From contig JALWKJ010000203.1 in NCBI GenBank assembly GCA_027081495.1, forward strand, positions 1-11,138: a stretch of 11,138 nucleotides of DNA, in the 5' to 3' direction. Under the pieces are notes generated by a model. The model did not search any database. It worked only from the letters and a program-made list of their open reading frames with translations, and had not been told where the DNA came from. Position 1 is the first letter of the stretch. Every line of letters begins with the position of its first letter. The stretch is from Campylobacterales bacterium. GTDB taxonomy: Bacteria; Campylobacterota; Campylobacteria; Campylobacterales; QNZT01. Both the position numbers and the translations under genes were made by a program. Below are positions 1-7,700 of the stretch, in pieces.

Positions 1-530
1 TGTATAAACTAATCGTTTTTTTATTTATTATAATCATCTGTTACGGCTTTTACAACGCTCAAAAGAAAGAGAAGAAAAAATTATCAAAAAAAAATCAAAT
101 GTGCGAAGTTTGTGAAACCGATTTTGATAAACTCTCTTTTTTGAAATCGGAATTATTGCATATAAACAGTTATTCGTATCTTAAAAAATATATCATCGAT
201 GTCATAAATCACGGTTCTTCCGGACTCGGTTTTAAAGGCGGGATTATGGAAGGAGGATATATTTCAAAACAGGATGCTCCAAAGATAGCTTGCTATGTTA
301 TAGAATTATCCGGAAGAAGATGCGACAAGGCATATCCTAAAGACGCGCAAATGTTCTATACAAGCGTTTGTGGCGGATGTCATGGCAATGACGGCAGGGG
401 ACTTGGCGGAAATTATCCCGATTTGACGAGAAAAAAATTGCTTGGTATAGAAAAAAGAGAAGAATTTTTAAAAATGAAAATAAAAGAGCTCTCTTTAAAA
501 AAAGAGCGCCATAAAAATAAAATACCTTAA
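1..530 (+). CDS. Exported c-type cytochrome, one intact and one degenerate heme site (5' edge at window start)
   Basis: The reading frame is open to the left edge. Bases 1-2 are TG in frame, so the true start is probably an NTG codon whose first base is just outside the window. This would give about 176 residues. The first 20 or so residues (YKLIVFLFIIIICYGFYNAQ) form a signal peptide or membrane anchor and are followed by a Lys-rich stretch. The ATG at 99 would lose this segment, so it is unlikely to be the start. One canonical heme c site, CGGCH, lies at about residues 124-128, in a context (FYTSVCGGCHGNDGRG) typical of class I cytochrome c and cbb3-type CcoP domains. An earlier half at about residues 35-105 looks like a second cytochrome fold, ending in a helix like ACYVIELSG, but has CEVCE where CXXCH is expected. 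Only about 48 Lys-rich residues follow the intact site, and no clear distal Met ligand is visible. Electron transfer in the periplasm is inferred; the partner is unknown. Confidence 0.8.
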   Translation, partial: YKLIVFLFIIIICYGFYNAQKKEKKKLSKKNQMCEVCETDFDKLSFLKSELLHINSYSYLKKYIIDVINHGSSGLGFKGGIMEGGYISKQDAPKIACYVIELSGRRCDKAYPKDAQMFYTSVCGGCHGNDGRGLGGNYPDLTRKKLLGIEKREEFLKMKIKELSLKKERHKNKIP

Positions 531-590
531 AAAATAAAATAACTTCATTAACAAAACTATTGTATCATAACAAATAAGAAAATTTTATAT

Positions 591-595
591 AAGGG
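591..595 (+). promoter_or_regulatory. Ribosome binding site for the Haem_bd gene
   Basis: AAGGG lies 7 bases before the ATG at 603 and supports that start. The 72-base gap before the gene is very AT-rich. It has several TATA-like strings but no promoter I would commit to, and no terminator separates it from the preceding cytochrome gene. Confidence 0.6.
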
Positions 596-602
596 TTAAA
601 AA

Positions 603-1046
603 ATGAGTAAAAGTAAAATAATTTTGATAATAGTAGCGGTTTTGGTGCTTATACAACTTGTGCCGTATGGAAAAAATCATGATAATCCTCAGGTTATAAA
701 AGAGCCCAAATGGGATAGTCCAAAAACGAGAGAACTTTTTTTTAGATCATGCGGGGATTGTCACAGCAATGAAACGAAATGGCCTTGGTATAGCAATGTC
801 GCTCCCATCTCGTGGCTTGTAAGCAGAGATGTTTTTGAAGGAAGAGAGCATTTTAATGTCTCCGAGTGGGGCAGAAAAGCTAAAAATGAGGGAGATGAAG
901 CGTATGAAGAGGTGAAAGATGGAGATATGCCTATGAAAATATATCTTATCGCACATCCTGAAGCAAGACTTTCAGATAGTGAAAAAGAAGATCTTTTAAA
1001 AGGATTAAAGGCGACTTTTGGAGTGAAAGAAGATACTGAACATTAA
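603..1046 (+). CDS. Membrane-anchored monoheme protein, Haem_bd-type
   Basis: This is a 147-residue protein. One N-terminal hydrophobic segment (about residues 4-22) should anchor it to the inner membrane with the rest in the periplasm. A single CGDCH heme c site lies at residues 50-54. The surrounding pattern is characteristic of the Pfam Haem_bd family: a CHSNET-KWPWYSN-APISWL block directly after the heme site, then a REHFNVSEW block and a late GDMPMKIYLIAHPEARLS segment. Met109 or Met111 in that last segment could be the second heme ligand (inference). The length is normal for the family. Biochemical function of the family is poorly known; a role in periplasmic electron transfer is inferred. 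It lies between two other heme proteins on the same strand, 72 bases after one and 65 before the next, which suggests a shared role. Confidence 0.88.
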   Translation: MSKSKIILIIVAVLVLIQLVPYGKNHDNPQVIKEPKWDSPKTRELFFRSCGDCHSNETKWPWYSNVAPISWLVSRDVFEGREHFNVSEWGRKAKNEGDEAYEEVKDGDMPMKIYLIAHPEARLSDSEKEDLLKGLKATFGVKEDTEH

Positions 1047-1073
1047 ATTCATTCAATTTTCATAAAACTTTTT

Positions 1074-1105
1074 TACAATCATGATTTAAAAAATATATAA
1101 AAGGA
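1074..1105 (+). promoter_or_regulatory. Possible -10 element and ribosome binding site of the nine-heme lipoprotein gene
   Basis: TACAAT at 1074-1079 is a good -10-like hexamer, but only a weak -35 candidate (TTCAAT near 1052) sits before it. AAGGA at 1101-1105 lies 6 bases before the ATG at 1112 and is a convincing ribosome binding site. The promoter part is tentative, because the gene could equally be read through from upstream. Confidence 0.35.
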
Positions 1106-1111
1106 TATATC

Positions 1112-2788
1112 ATGAAAAAAATAGCTATATCTTGTCTGATGTCACTTGTTCTTTTAAGTGGTTGCGGCGGCGACAATGATGAGGGCGATGCCACTACACC
1201 CATTGTAAATGCGGATCAAAAGTATAGGCTTTTAGCTTGGAACGATTTAGGTATGCACTGTATGGACGGAAACGATTATTCCGTATTTTCGATCTTGCCT
1301 CCATACAATAATCTTGTAGCTCAGCTAATCCAAAGGCAAGAGGGTGATGCGAAAAGGATAACTACAGGTGTAGTTCTTACATATGAAGCGGTGCCTTCAC
1401 TTGACGGAAAGTTAAATACGATAAGTAGTACAAAAACAAACTTTTGGGATTATGTGAAAAAACTTTTTGGCGTACAACCCGAAAAAGATGTAGGTTTGAC
1501 CGGTTCTTTGGTTCAAAGCGCCACCCCGAATCCTTTGGTTTACAAAGCGGAAAATGATTGGTGGACGGCAGAAGGAATACCAACGACTCCAAAGAACGAC
1601 GATAACAGTACAAATCATTATCCTATGGTAAAAGTTGTGGCAAAGGATCTTCAGGGAAATATTTTAGCCGAGACTACAACCGTGCTTCCCGTAAGCGATG
1701 AGATGGATTGTAGAAAATGTCACTCTTCAACGGCCGGTTACAATGATACAAAACCTCTAGTGGGATGGGCAAACAACGCGGATGCGGAAAAAGATTATAA
1801 ATTAAATATTCTAAGACTTCATGATGAAAAACATGATATATCTTCCTATTTGACAAAGTTGAAAACAAAAGGATACGACTATAATACGACTCTTGTTCAA
1901 ACGGTACAAAACGGTACGCCGGTACTTTGCGCCTCATGTCATAAAAGCAACGCTTTGCCAAATACGGGAATTGCGGGTATATCTTCTTTAACGCAGGCTA
2001 TACATAGCAGGCATAAAAACGCGATAGATCCGGATACGAATCAAAAACTTGATAATTCGGCAAATAGAAACGCTTGTTACGCTTGTCATCCAGGTGCGAT
2101 CACCCAGTGTCTTCGAGGAGCTATGGGAAGCGCCAAAAACTCCGACAACAGTTTGAAAATACAGTGTCAAAATTGTCATGGCGGTATGAGTGCGGTTGGA
2201 AATAGCGAACGCGACGGATGGTTCGACGAGCCAAACTGCCAAAGCTGTCACCAAAACGGCAAAAGATATACCGATGCGGTGATCGATTTTGCAACGGGAA
2301 CTTTAAGACCTTCGCAAGATGACAGATTCGCTACAAATCAAAACACTCCGATGCCGGGAAAAAGTTTGTATAGATTTAGTACGGGACACGGAAAACTTCA
2401 GTGTAGCGCATGTCATGGTTCAACACATGCTATCTATCCGAGTATAAGAGATGAAGACAATCTTCAAAGTATAGCCGCACAGGGATACAAAGGAACTATT
2501 TCGGAGTGTACGGCTTGTCACCTCAGTACGCCTAAAACAACAGATAAGGGACCGCATGGAATGCACACGATAGGGCAGGCGTGGATCAGTATGCATCAGG
2601 ATGTTGCGGAGCATTCGGGGGCTTTGCGGTGTAAAAGTTGTCATGGCGATGATTATAGGGGAACCTTTTTATCTAAAACTTATAGATCAAGAAGTTTCAA
2701 AGTAGATGACGGTAAAACGAAAATATATGCCGGCGGCGAGATGGTAAGTTGCTATGACTGTCACAATGGACCGGATGGAGAGGATTAA
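1112..2788 (+). CDS. Nine-heme c-type cytochrome lipoprotein
   Basis: This is a 558-residue protein. The signal peptide ends in a lipobox (LSGC, Cys18), so the mature protein should be lipid-anchored. Nine CXXCH heme sites start at residues 200, 273, 322, 352, 376, 431, 466, 507 and 547. The first 180 mature residues have no heme site. They carry a conserved-looking block, WNDLGMHCMDGNDYSVFSIL, at about residues 43-62, which I recognise from other uncharacterised multiheme cytochromes. The later CSACHGSTHAIYPS block is also typical of such proteins. Extra His residues (for example around 425, 439, 482-485 and 495) could serve as distal heme ligands. A chain of nine hemes on a lipoprotein suggests long-range electron transfer at the outer membrane or in the periplasm; acceptor or donor is not identifiable. 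It follows the Haem_bd gene by 65 bases and is ended by a strong terminator. It is not recognisably OmcS or OmcZ. Confidence 0.93.
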   Translation: MKKIAISCLMSLVLLSGCGGDNDEGDATTPIVNADQKYRLLAWNDLGMHCMDGNDYSVFSILPPYNNLVAQLIQRQEGDAKRITTGVVLTYEAVPSLDGKLNTISSTKTNFWDYVKKLFGVQPEKDVGLTGSLVQSATPNPLVYKAENDWWTAEGIPTTPKNDDNSTNHYPMVKVVAKDLQGNILAETTTVLPVSDEMDCRKCHSSTAGYNDTKPLVGWANNADAEKDYKLNILRLHDEKHDISSYLTKLKTKGYDYNTTLVQTVQNGTPVLCASCHKSNALPNTGIAGISSLTQAIHSRHKNAIDPDTNQKLDNSANRNACYACHPGAITQCLRGAMGSAKNSDNSLKIQCQNCHGGMSAVGNSERDGWFDEPNCQSCHQNGKRYTDAVIDFATGTLRPSQDDRFATNQNTPMPGKSLYRFSTGHGKLQCSACHGSTHAIYPSIRDEDNLQSIAAQGYKGTISECTACHLSTPKTTDKGPHGMHTIGQAWISMHQDVAEHSGALRCKSCHGDDYRGTFLSKTYRSRSFKVDDGKTKIYAGGEMVSCYDCHNGPDGED

Positions 2789-2840
2789 AAAGAGATAATG
2801 GATTATCTGTAACAAAATGAAAAGATAATCCTCTCTTTTT
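2787..2840 (+). terminator. Bulged hairpin terminator after the nine-heme gene, probably bidirectional
   Basis: Left arm segments 2787-2795 (AAAAAGAGA) and 2800-2808 (GGATTATCT) pair perfectly with 2832-2840 (TCTCTTTTT) and 2823-2831 (AGATAATCC). That gives 18 pairs interrupted by a four-base bulge (TAAT, 2796-2799). The loop is 2809-2822. The right arm ends in five Ts and the left arm begins with five As, so it could work in both directions. It overlaps the last two bases of the stop codon. Confidence 0.82.
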
Positions 2841-2886
2841 AAATTAAAAGTAAAATTTAATAGACAAAGATAAAAAATAGTAGTAA

Positions 2887-2923
2887 ACTGAAAATAAAGC
2901 GGCAAACGCAAGGAGTTTTCAGT
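2887..2923 (+). promoter_or_regulatory. Inverted repeat around the ribosome binding site and GTG start of the LVIVD gene
   Basis: ACTGAAAA (2887-2894) pairs perfectly with TTTTCAGT (2916-2923). The right arm includes the first two bases of the GTG start codon (2922-2924). The 21-base loop holds a strong ribosome binding site, AAGGAG (2910-2915), and a small GCG/CGC pair. The consensus-strength binding site and its 6-base spacing decide for the GTG start. Whether the hairpin controls translation is inference. Confidence 0.5.
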
Positions 2924-3644
2924 GAAAAAGATACTTGTTTTTATATCTTTGTTTCTTTATATACTCGGTTGCGGCGGCGGTGAAGTGAAAAGTACCGTTT
3001 TTCAAGTTAGTGAGTCTAAAAAATCCGATATCGCAACTTCATCCGTAGAGCCTATCGAAAGTCAAAACATTACGGCGCGTTATGATGTAGATCATGTAAG
3101 TATAACCGAACTTAGCGCGCTTTTTGTTGAGGGGACGGCGCTTGATATCGCTTTGAGCGAAGATAAAAATTTCGCATATATAGCCGCGGGAAGCGCCGGT
3201 CTTTCAATCATAGATATAAGCGATCCCTATCATCCAAAACTCATCTCAAGTTTAGATACCAAAGAGTTTGTAAACAGTGTAAGCGTTGTAAATTCGATTG
3301 CATATGTTTCTTATAAAACTAAAAATTGGAACGATTATCTAAGCATAAACGCTTTTGATATAAGCGATCCTTACAATGCGAAGTTTTTAGGTTATTATGA
3401 GAGTTTTAGAGACAACGATCATAAACTCGTTTCAAAAGACGGTATAGTATATTTTATTGACGAACAAGGTTTTAAGGTAGTTTCCGAAAAAGATTATAGT
3501 GTTATAGGTAGATATGACCTTTTCGATACGGCATACGCTTTTAGCATGAGAGATAATATCGCCTTTGTCGCAAACGGCAGAAACGGACTTACAATCTTGC
3601 AGATAGGTGATACTCCCTATGATGCCGTTTTGACAAATCCGTAA
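2922..3644 (+). CDS. LVIVD-repeat (beta-propeller-like) lipoprotein
   Basis: This is a 240-residue protein with a GTG start supported by AAGGAG 6 bases upstream. The signal peptide ends in a lipobox (ILGC, Cys17) followed by GGG, so it should be lipid-anchored. LVIVD-type repeats are clear at about residues 72-108 (ending SIIDISDPYHPKLIS) and 118-157 (ending FDISDPYNAKFLG). Weaker copies lie at about 166-195 and 202-228. Such repeats form propeller blades in exported proteins of largely unknown function. Only about four blades are visible, fewer than the six to eight of a usual closed propeller, so the protein is short for its type. It may pair with itself or with a partner (inference). It follows the nine-heme lipoprotein after a terminator, and both begin with a Cys-Gly-Gly lipobox. 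It may share the same location in the envelope. Confidence 0.85.
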   Translation: MKKILVFISLFLYILGCGGGEVKSTVFQVSESKKSDIATSSVEPIESQNITARYDVDHVSITELSALFVEGTALDIALSEDKNFAYIAAGSAGLSIIDISDPYHPKLISSLDTKEFVNSVSVVNSIAYVSYKTKNWNDYLSINAFDISDPYNAKFLGYYESFRDNDHKLVSKDGIVYFIDEQGFKVVSEKDYSVIGRYDLFDTAYAFSMRDNIAFVANGRNGLTILQIGDTPYDAVLTNP

Positions 3645-4727
3645 CTAATCGTTTTTTCGTTTTGCAAACATAAAATAAAGTACGAAACTCCACAATATTA
3701 TGCTGCTTAGTATCGCCAATATTCCGGCTTCTTCACCCGTATGAACCAAAGCTTTAGGGTCGATAGAGTTTACGCTAAATATATAGTCGAGTCCCAATCC
3801 AAATAGTATGCTTCCTATCGTGATGCTTCCAAGATAGATATATAAAGAGCGGATACCGAGAATTTTTTTGACTACGCCTATCGTAACCGTATTTGTAGCG
3901 GGTCCGGCGCTTAAAAATACGAAAGCCGCCCCCGCGCTAACGCCCGAGAGCATAAGAGCCGCCGCTATAGGCAATGAGGCGGTAGCGCATACATACATCG
4001 GAACGGCGATCAGTATGGCTATGAGATAAGATAGCCAGTTGTATTCTTTTAAAATATCGCTTAGATTATCGGGGATGGCGACGGTAATGAGCGCTCCGAT
4101 AATAAGTCCCCAAAAAAGAGGTTTGGCTATATCTTTTAAAAGTGTAATAAAGCCGTATTTTAAAGCTCTTTGCAGTGAAAAAGATTTTTTCTCATTTGTA
4201 TTTTCACATCCGCAGTTTTTATCGCAACTTTCGATTTTCTCAGTTTTAAGAGGTGTAAAAGCGGTTGAGATATTCGGTGTCGAAAGAGAAAACGACGGTT
4301 TTTTTAATTTTTTTTGAGTATCGAAGATATTTGTTAAAATCCCTGCCGCTATCGATATGATCATGGAGGTTACGATACGATAGACGGTAAATATCCAGCC
4401 GAATATACCGTAAGTAGCAAGGATAGAATCCACACCCGTAATGGGTGTGGAGATCAAAAACGATAAAGTGGCGCCTTTGCTCGCGCCGCTTTTTTTGATG
4501 CCTGTCGCCAGCGGTATGACCCCGCATGAACAAACCGGCAAGGGAACTCCAAATAGCGTCGATTTAACTACCGATGTGATATTGTCTTTTCCTAGATGTT
4601 TTGTAATTAATGATTCGGGTACTATTTCATGTAATAAGCCCGCAAAAAACAGCCCAAACAGTATGTATGGAGCCATAGCGTTGCTAAGCTCTATCAAGGC
4701 ATGCCAAAATTGTACGATATATTCCAT
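3645..4727 (-). CDS. SO_0444-type Cu/Zn efflux permease
   Basis: This is a 360-residue multi-spanning inner-membrane protein of the ArsP/DUF318-like permease superfamily. The block GVPLPVCSCGVIPLA at residues 60-74, with Cys66 and Cys68, is the hallmark of the SO_0444 family of putative copper/zinc exporters. A hydrophilic middle loop (about 137-185) splits the two membrane halves and carries a Cys cluster, CDKNCGC (Cys168, 172, 174), a likely metal ligand site. The second half has MYVCATASLP (Cys247) and SAGPATNT (273-280), mirroring the first half. Start at 4727 is supported by AAGAGGTG just upstream. It is the last gene of the efflux operon, 32 bases after the RND gene, which fits transport of a related metal across the inner membrane. 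Metal identity is inferred from family naming only. Confidence 0.87.
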   Translation of the reverse strand: MEYIVQFWHALIELSNAMAPYILFGLFFAGLLHEIVPESLITKHLGKDNITSVVKSTLFGVPLPVCSCGVIPLATGIKKSGASKGATLSFLISTPITGVDSILATYGIFGWIFTVYRIVTSMIISIAAGILTNIFDTQKKLKKPSFSLSTPNISTAFTPLKTEKIESCDKNCGCENTNEKKSFSLQRALKYGFITLLKDIAKPLFWGLIIGALITVAIPDNLSDILKEYNWLSYLIAILIAVPMYVCATASLPIAAALMLSGVSAGAAFVFLSAGPATNTVTIGVVKKILGIRSLYIYLGSITIGSILFGLGLDYIFSVNSIDPKALVHTGEEAGILAILSSIILWSFVLYFMFAKRKND

Positions 4728-4759
4728 TTTACACCTCTTTGGATGATTTTACAACACAA

Positions 4760-7700
4760 TTATTTCGCATTTACTGAACTTTTTTTGTTAAAAAAGAGCA
4801 AATAAGCCGCCGGAAGTACTAAAAGCGTCAGAATCGTCGAGCTTATAATACCGCCGGTTATGACAACCGAGAGAGGATGTTGTATCTCGCTTCCGACACC
4901 CGAGGCGTAAAGCAAAGGGAGTATTCCAAAAAGTGTTGTAAACGCGGTCATAAGTACGGGGCGAAGTCTCATCATAGTCGCTTTTTTAATTGTGTTTTCA
5001 AGAGGTTCGTTAGGATTTTGTATGCGAAGTTCGTCTATGAAACTAACAAGCACTATACCGTTTAAGATAGCGATGGCAAAAATAGCCAAAAATCCTATGA
5101 TAGCGGATACCGACAGATATATGCCCCCGATTATCAACGCTATGATTCCTCCTATTAGCCCAAAAGGTACATTCATGAGAATCAAAAGCGCTTTTTTGAT
5201 CGAATCAAAAGCCGTATATAGAAGAAGGATTATAAATAGTATCGTAACGGGGATAATAACCATCAACTTTTGCGTAGCTTCTTGCATATTTTTAAAATCG
5301 CCCGCCCAGCCTATGTAATACCCCGGAGGCATCTTGACATTTTGTTTTATTATTTTATCCGCTTCTTTCACAAATGAAGCTATATCCTGGTTTTCAACAT
5401 CCATAGAGATGACCATATAACGGCTGAGGTTTTCTCTTTTTACAAACGACGCTCCCTGTATTACCGATATATCGCATACTTGATCCAATGTTACCAAAGC
5501 TCCCTCTCTTGAACGCAAAGTGATATTTTTTATAGCGTCTATATCTTTTTTAGCGTCTTTTATTTTTGCTACGATTCCAAATCGTTTTATTCCTTCTATC
5601 TTTTCACTTACGGGTTCTTCTCCCACTCCGTTTCGTATGACTCTCATGACTTCTTCAACGGTTAGACCGTATCTTGCCAAGGCGAGATAATCGGGGGTGA
5701 TTTTTATTTGAGCCTGTCCTAATTGAGACTCTATTTCCATCCTCTCAAGCCCTTTCATTTTAGAGAGAGCTTTTTGGATTTTTGTCGCTATGGAGGTAAG
5801 CTCGCTTTGATCTTCACCAAATATTTTTATAGCGAGCTCGGATTGCACTCCCTCAAGCAGCTCTTCTATTCTCATGGCTATGGGTTGAGTGGGAACGAAG
5901 TTTACATATTTAAATCGATCCGTAAGATCTTTATTCATTTTGTGTGTAAGGGAGGGAAGATCTTTTATATTTTCTTTTAGCGTCAAAAGAACTTCCATAT
6001 AGTTTGCTTGCGCGGTTTCTCCTTTTTCGCTTCTGCCTATCATAGAAAGTACCGATTTTACTTCGTTTGGATAATTTTTAAGTATATATTTTTCTATTTC
6101 GTTTGCCGTTTGTATCGATTGCGTAAGCGCCGTACCGGGTATGGATATAACACGATACATTATAGACTCTTCATTTAAAGAGGGCATAAACTCTCTTCCT
6201 TGAAGAGTTAAAAGATATGCGCACACGATAAATATTCCGCTAACCGCGGCGATAGTCGTTTTCGTATGTTTTAGAGCAAATGATAAAATAGGATGATAAA
6301 ACCGTTTTATCCCTTTCATCAAAGAGTTTTCGCCCGATTTACTAGGTTTTAGAAGCAAATACGCCAGTATAGGAACAAGTACCAAAGCTACAACCAAGGA
6401 GCCGAGCATTACAAATACTATATTTAATGCCATAGGAACATAAAGTTTACCCGCTAGACCCTCAAGACTCAAAAGCGGGATAAAAACGGCCGCTATAATT
6501 AGTATGGCAAATGTTACGGGTTTTGCGACTTCCTTTGCGGCGCTTGAGATTAATTCCAGTTTATCCGCGGTCGGGTACTCGTGTAGTTTTCGAAAACTAT
6601 TTTCAACTATGACGATAGTACCGTCAACTATCATACCTACGGCGATAGCAAGACCGCTTAAACTCATAAGATTCGCGCTCATACCGAAATAGTCCATTAG
6701 CAAAAACGCTATCAATAAAGATAGAGGCAAAGAGAGTATAACGATAAATGCCGATCGAAATTCAAATAAAAAAAGAAACAAAACAATAGCGACGAGTACA
6801 ACGCCGCTTAAAAGCGCGTTTGTCATCGTAGAAACGGCTTTGTGTGTTATTTCGGTTCGATCATAAATATTTTGTATGCTTACTCCCTCCGGCAGAGCCG
6901 AGTTTACGGTTTGGAGTTTTTTTTGTATATTTTGAACCACTTTTGCCGCATTTGTTCCCGTTCTTTGTAAAACCATGCCAAGGACGGATTCGTTACCGTC
7001 GATGGATACCGCGCCGAATCTTGGCGCTTTACCCTCTTTTACTTCTGCTATATCGGCTATAGTCAGAGCTTGGGCTTTTACCGATTTTATGACGGTATTT
7101 GAAATATCTTCAAGACTGCGGTAAAGTCCCGATCCTCTTATAAGATATTGTTCTTTATTAAACTCCAAATATTGTCCTCCCGCCGAGAGATTGCTTTTTT
7201 GCAAAGCTTGGACTATGTCGTCATAGGTAACTCCAATGTTTTGAAGTTTTTTCGTATCTATGAGAATTTCATACTGTTTTTCAAAACCGCCCCAGCCGAT
7301 TACTTCTTCAACCCCGCTTACGCTTTTTAGCAGAGGTTTGACTATAAATTCCTGCATTTGCCTTAGTTGACTAAGGGTATATTTTTTGGTTTTATCTTTT
7401 ATCTCGTACCAGTAAACCTGTCCGAGACCGGTGGTATTTGGACCTAGTGTCGGTTTGCCCCAACCATTGGGTATATCAACATTCGAGAGTCTTTCGCTTA
7501 CAAGTTGTCTCAAAAAATATATGTCGTAAGAATCATCGAAAAAAACGGATACATACGATAGTCCAAAAAGAGAGTTTGACATAATCGTTTTAACTCCGGC
7601 CATTCCCGATAGCGCCGATTCGATCGGATAAGTTATAAGCTTTTCGATATCTTCGGCCGAATTGCCGGGGCTTTCCGTATAGATGACCACCTGTTTTGGG

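Noticed and set aside
425..470. Possible frameshift in the A-rich tract of the first cytochrome gene
   Set aside because: Neither other frame downstream encodes a recognisable cytochrome end, so the short C-terminus is not explained by a single slip.
486..510. Hairpin GCTCTCTTT / AAAAGAGC near the end of the first gene as a terminator
   Set aside because: The stem is short and bulged, lies inside the coding region and is not followed by a T tract.
7..3657. Identical 15-base string AACTAATCGTTTTTT at 7-21 and 3643-3657
   Set aside because: It is AT-rich, lies in unrelated contexts (a signal peptide and a stop-codon junction) and has no flanking similarity, so it is probably chance.
4039..4746. 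Two open frames on the + strand opposite the permease
   Set aside because: Both lie inside a gene with clear family motifs on the other strand, and neither resembles a known protein.
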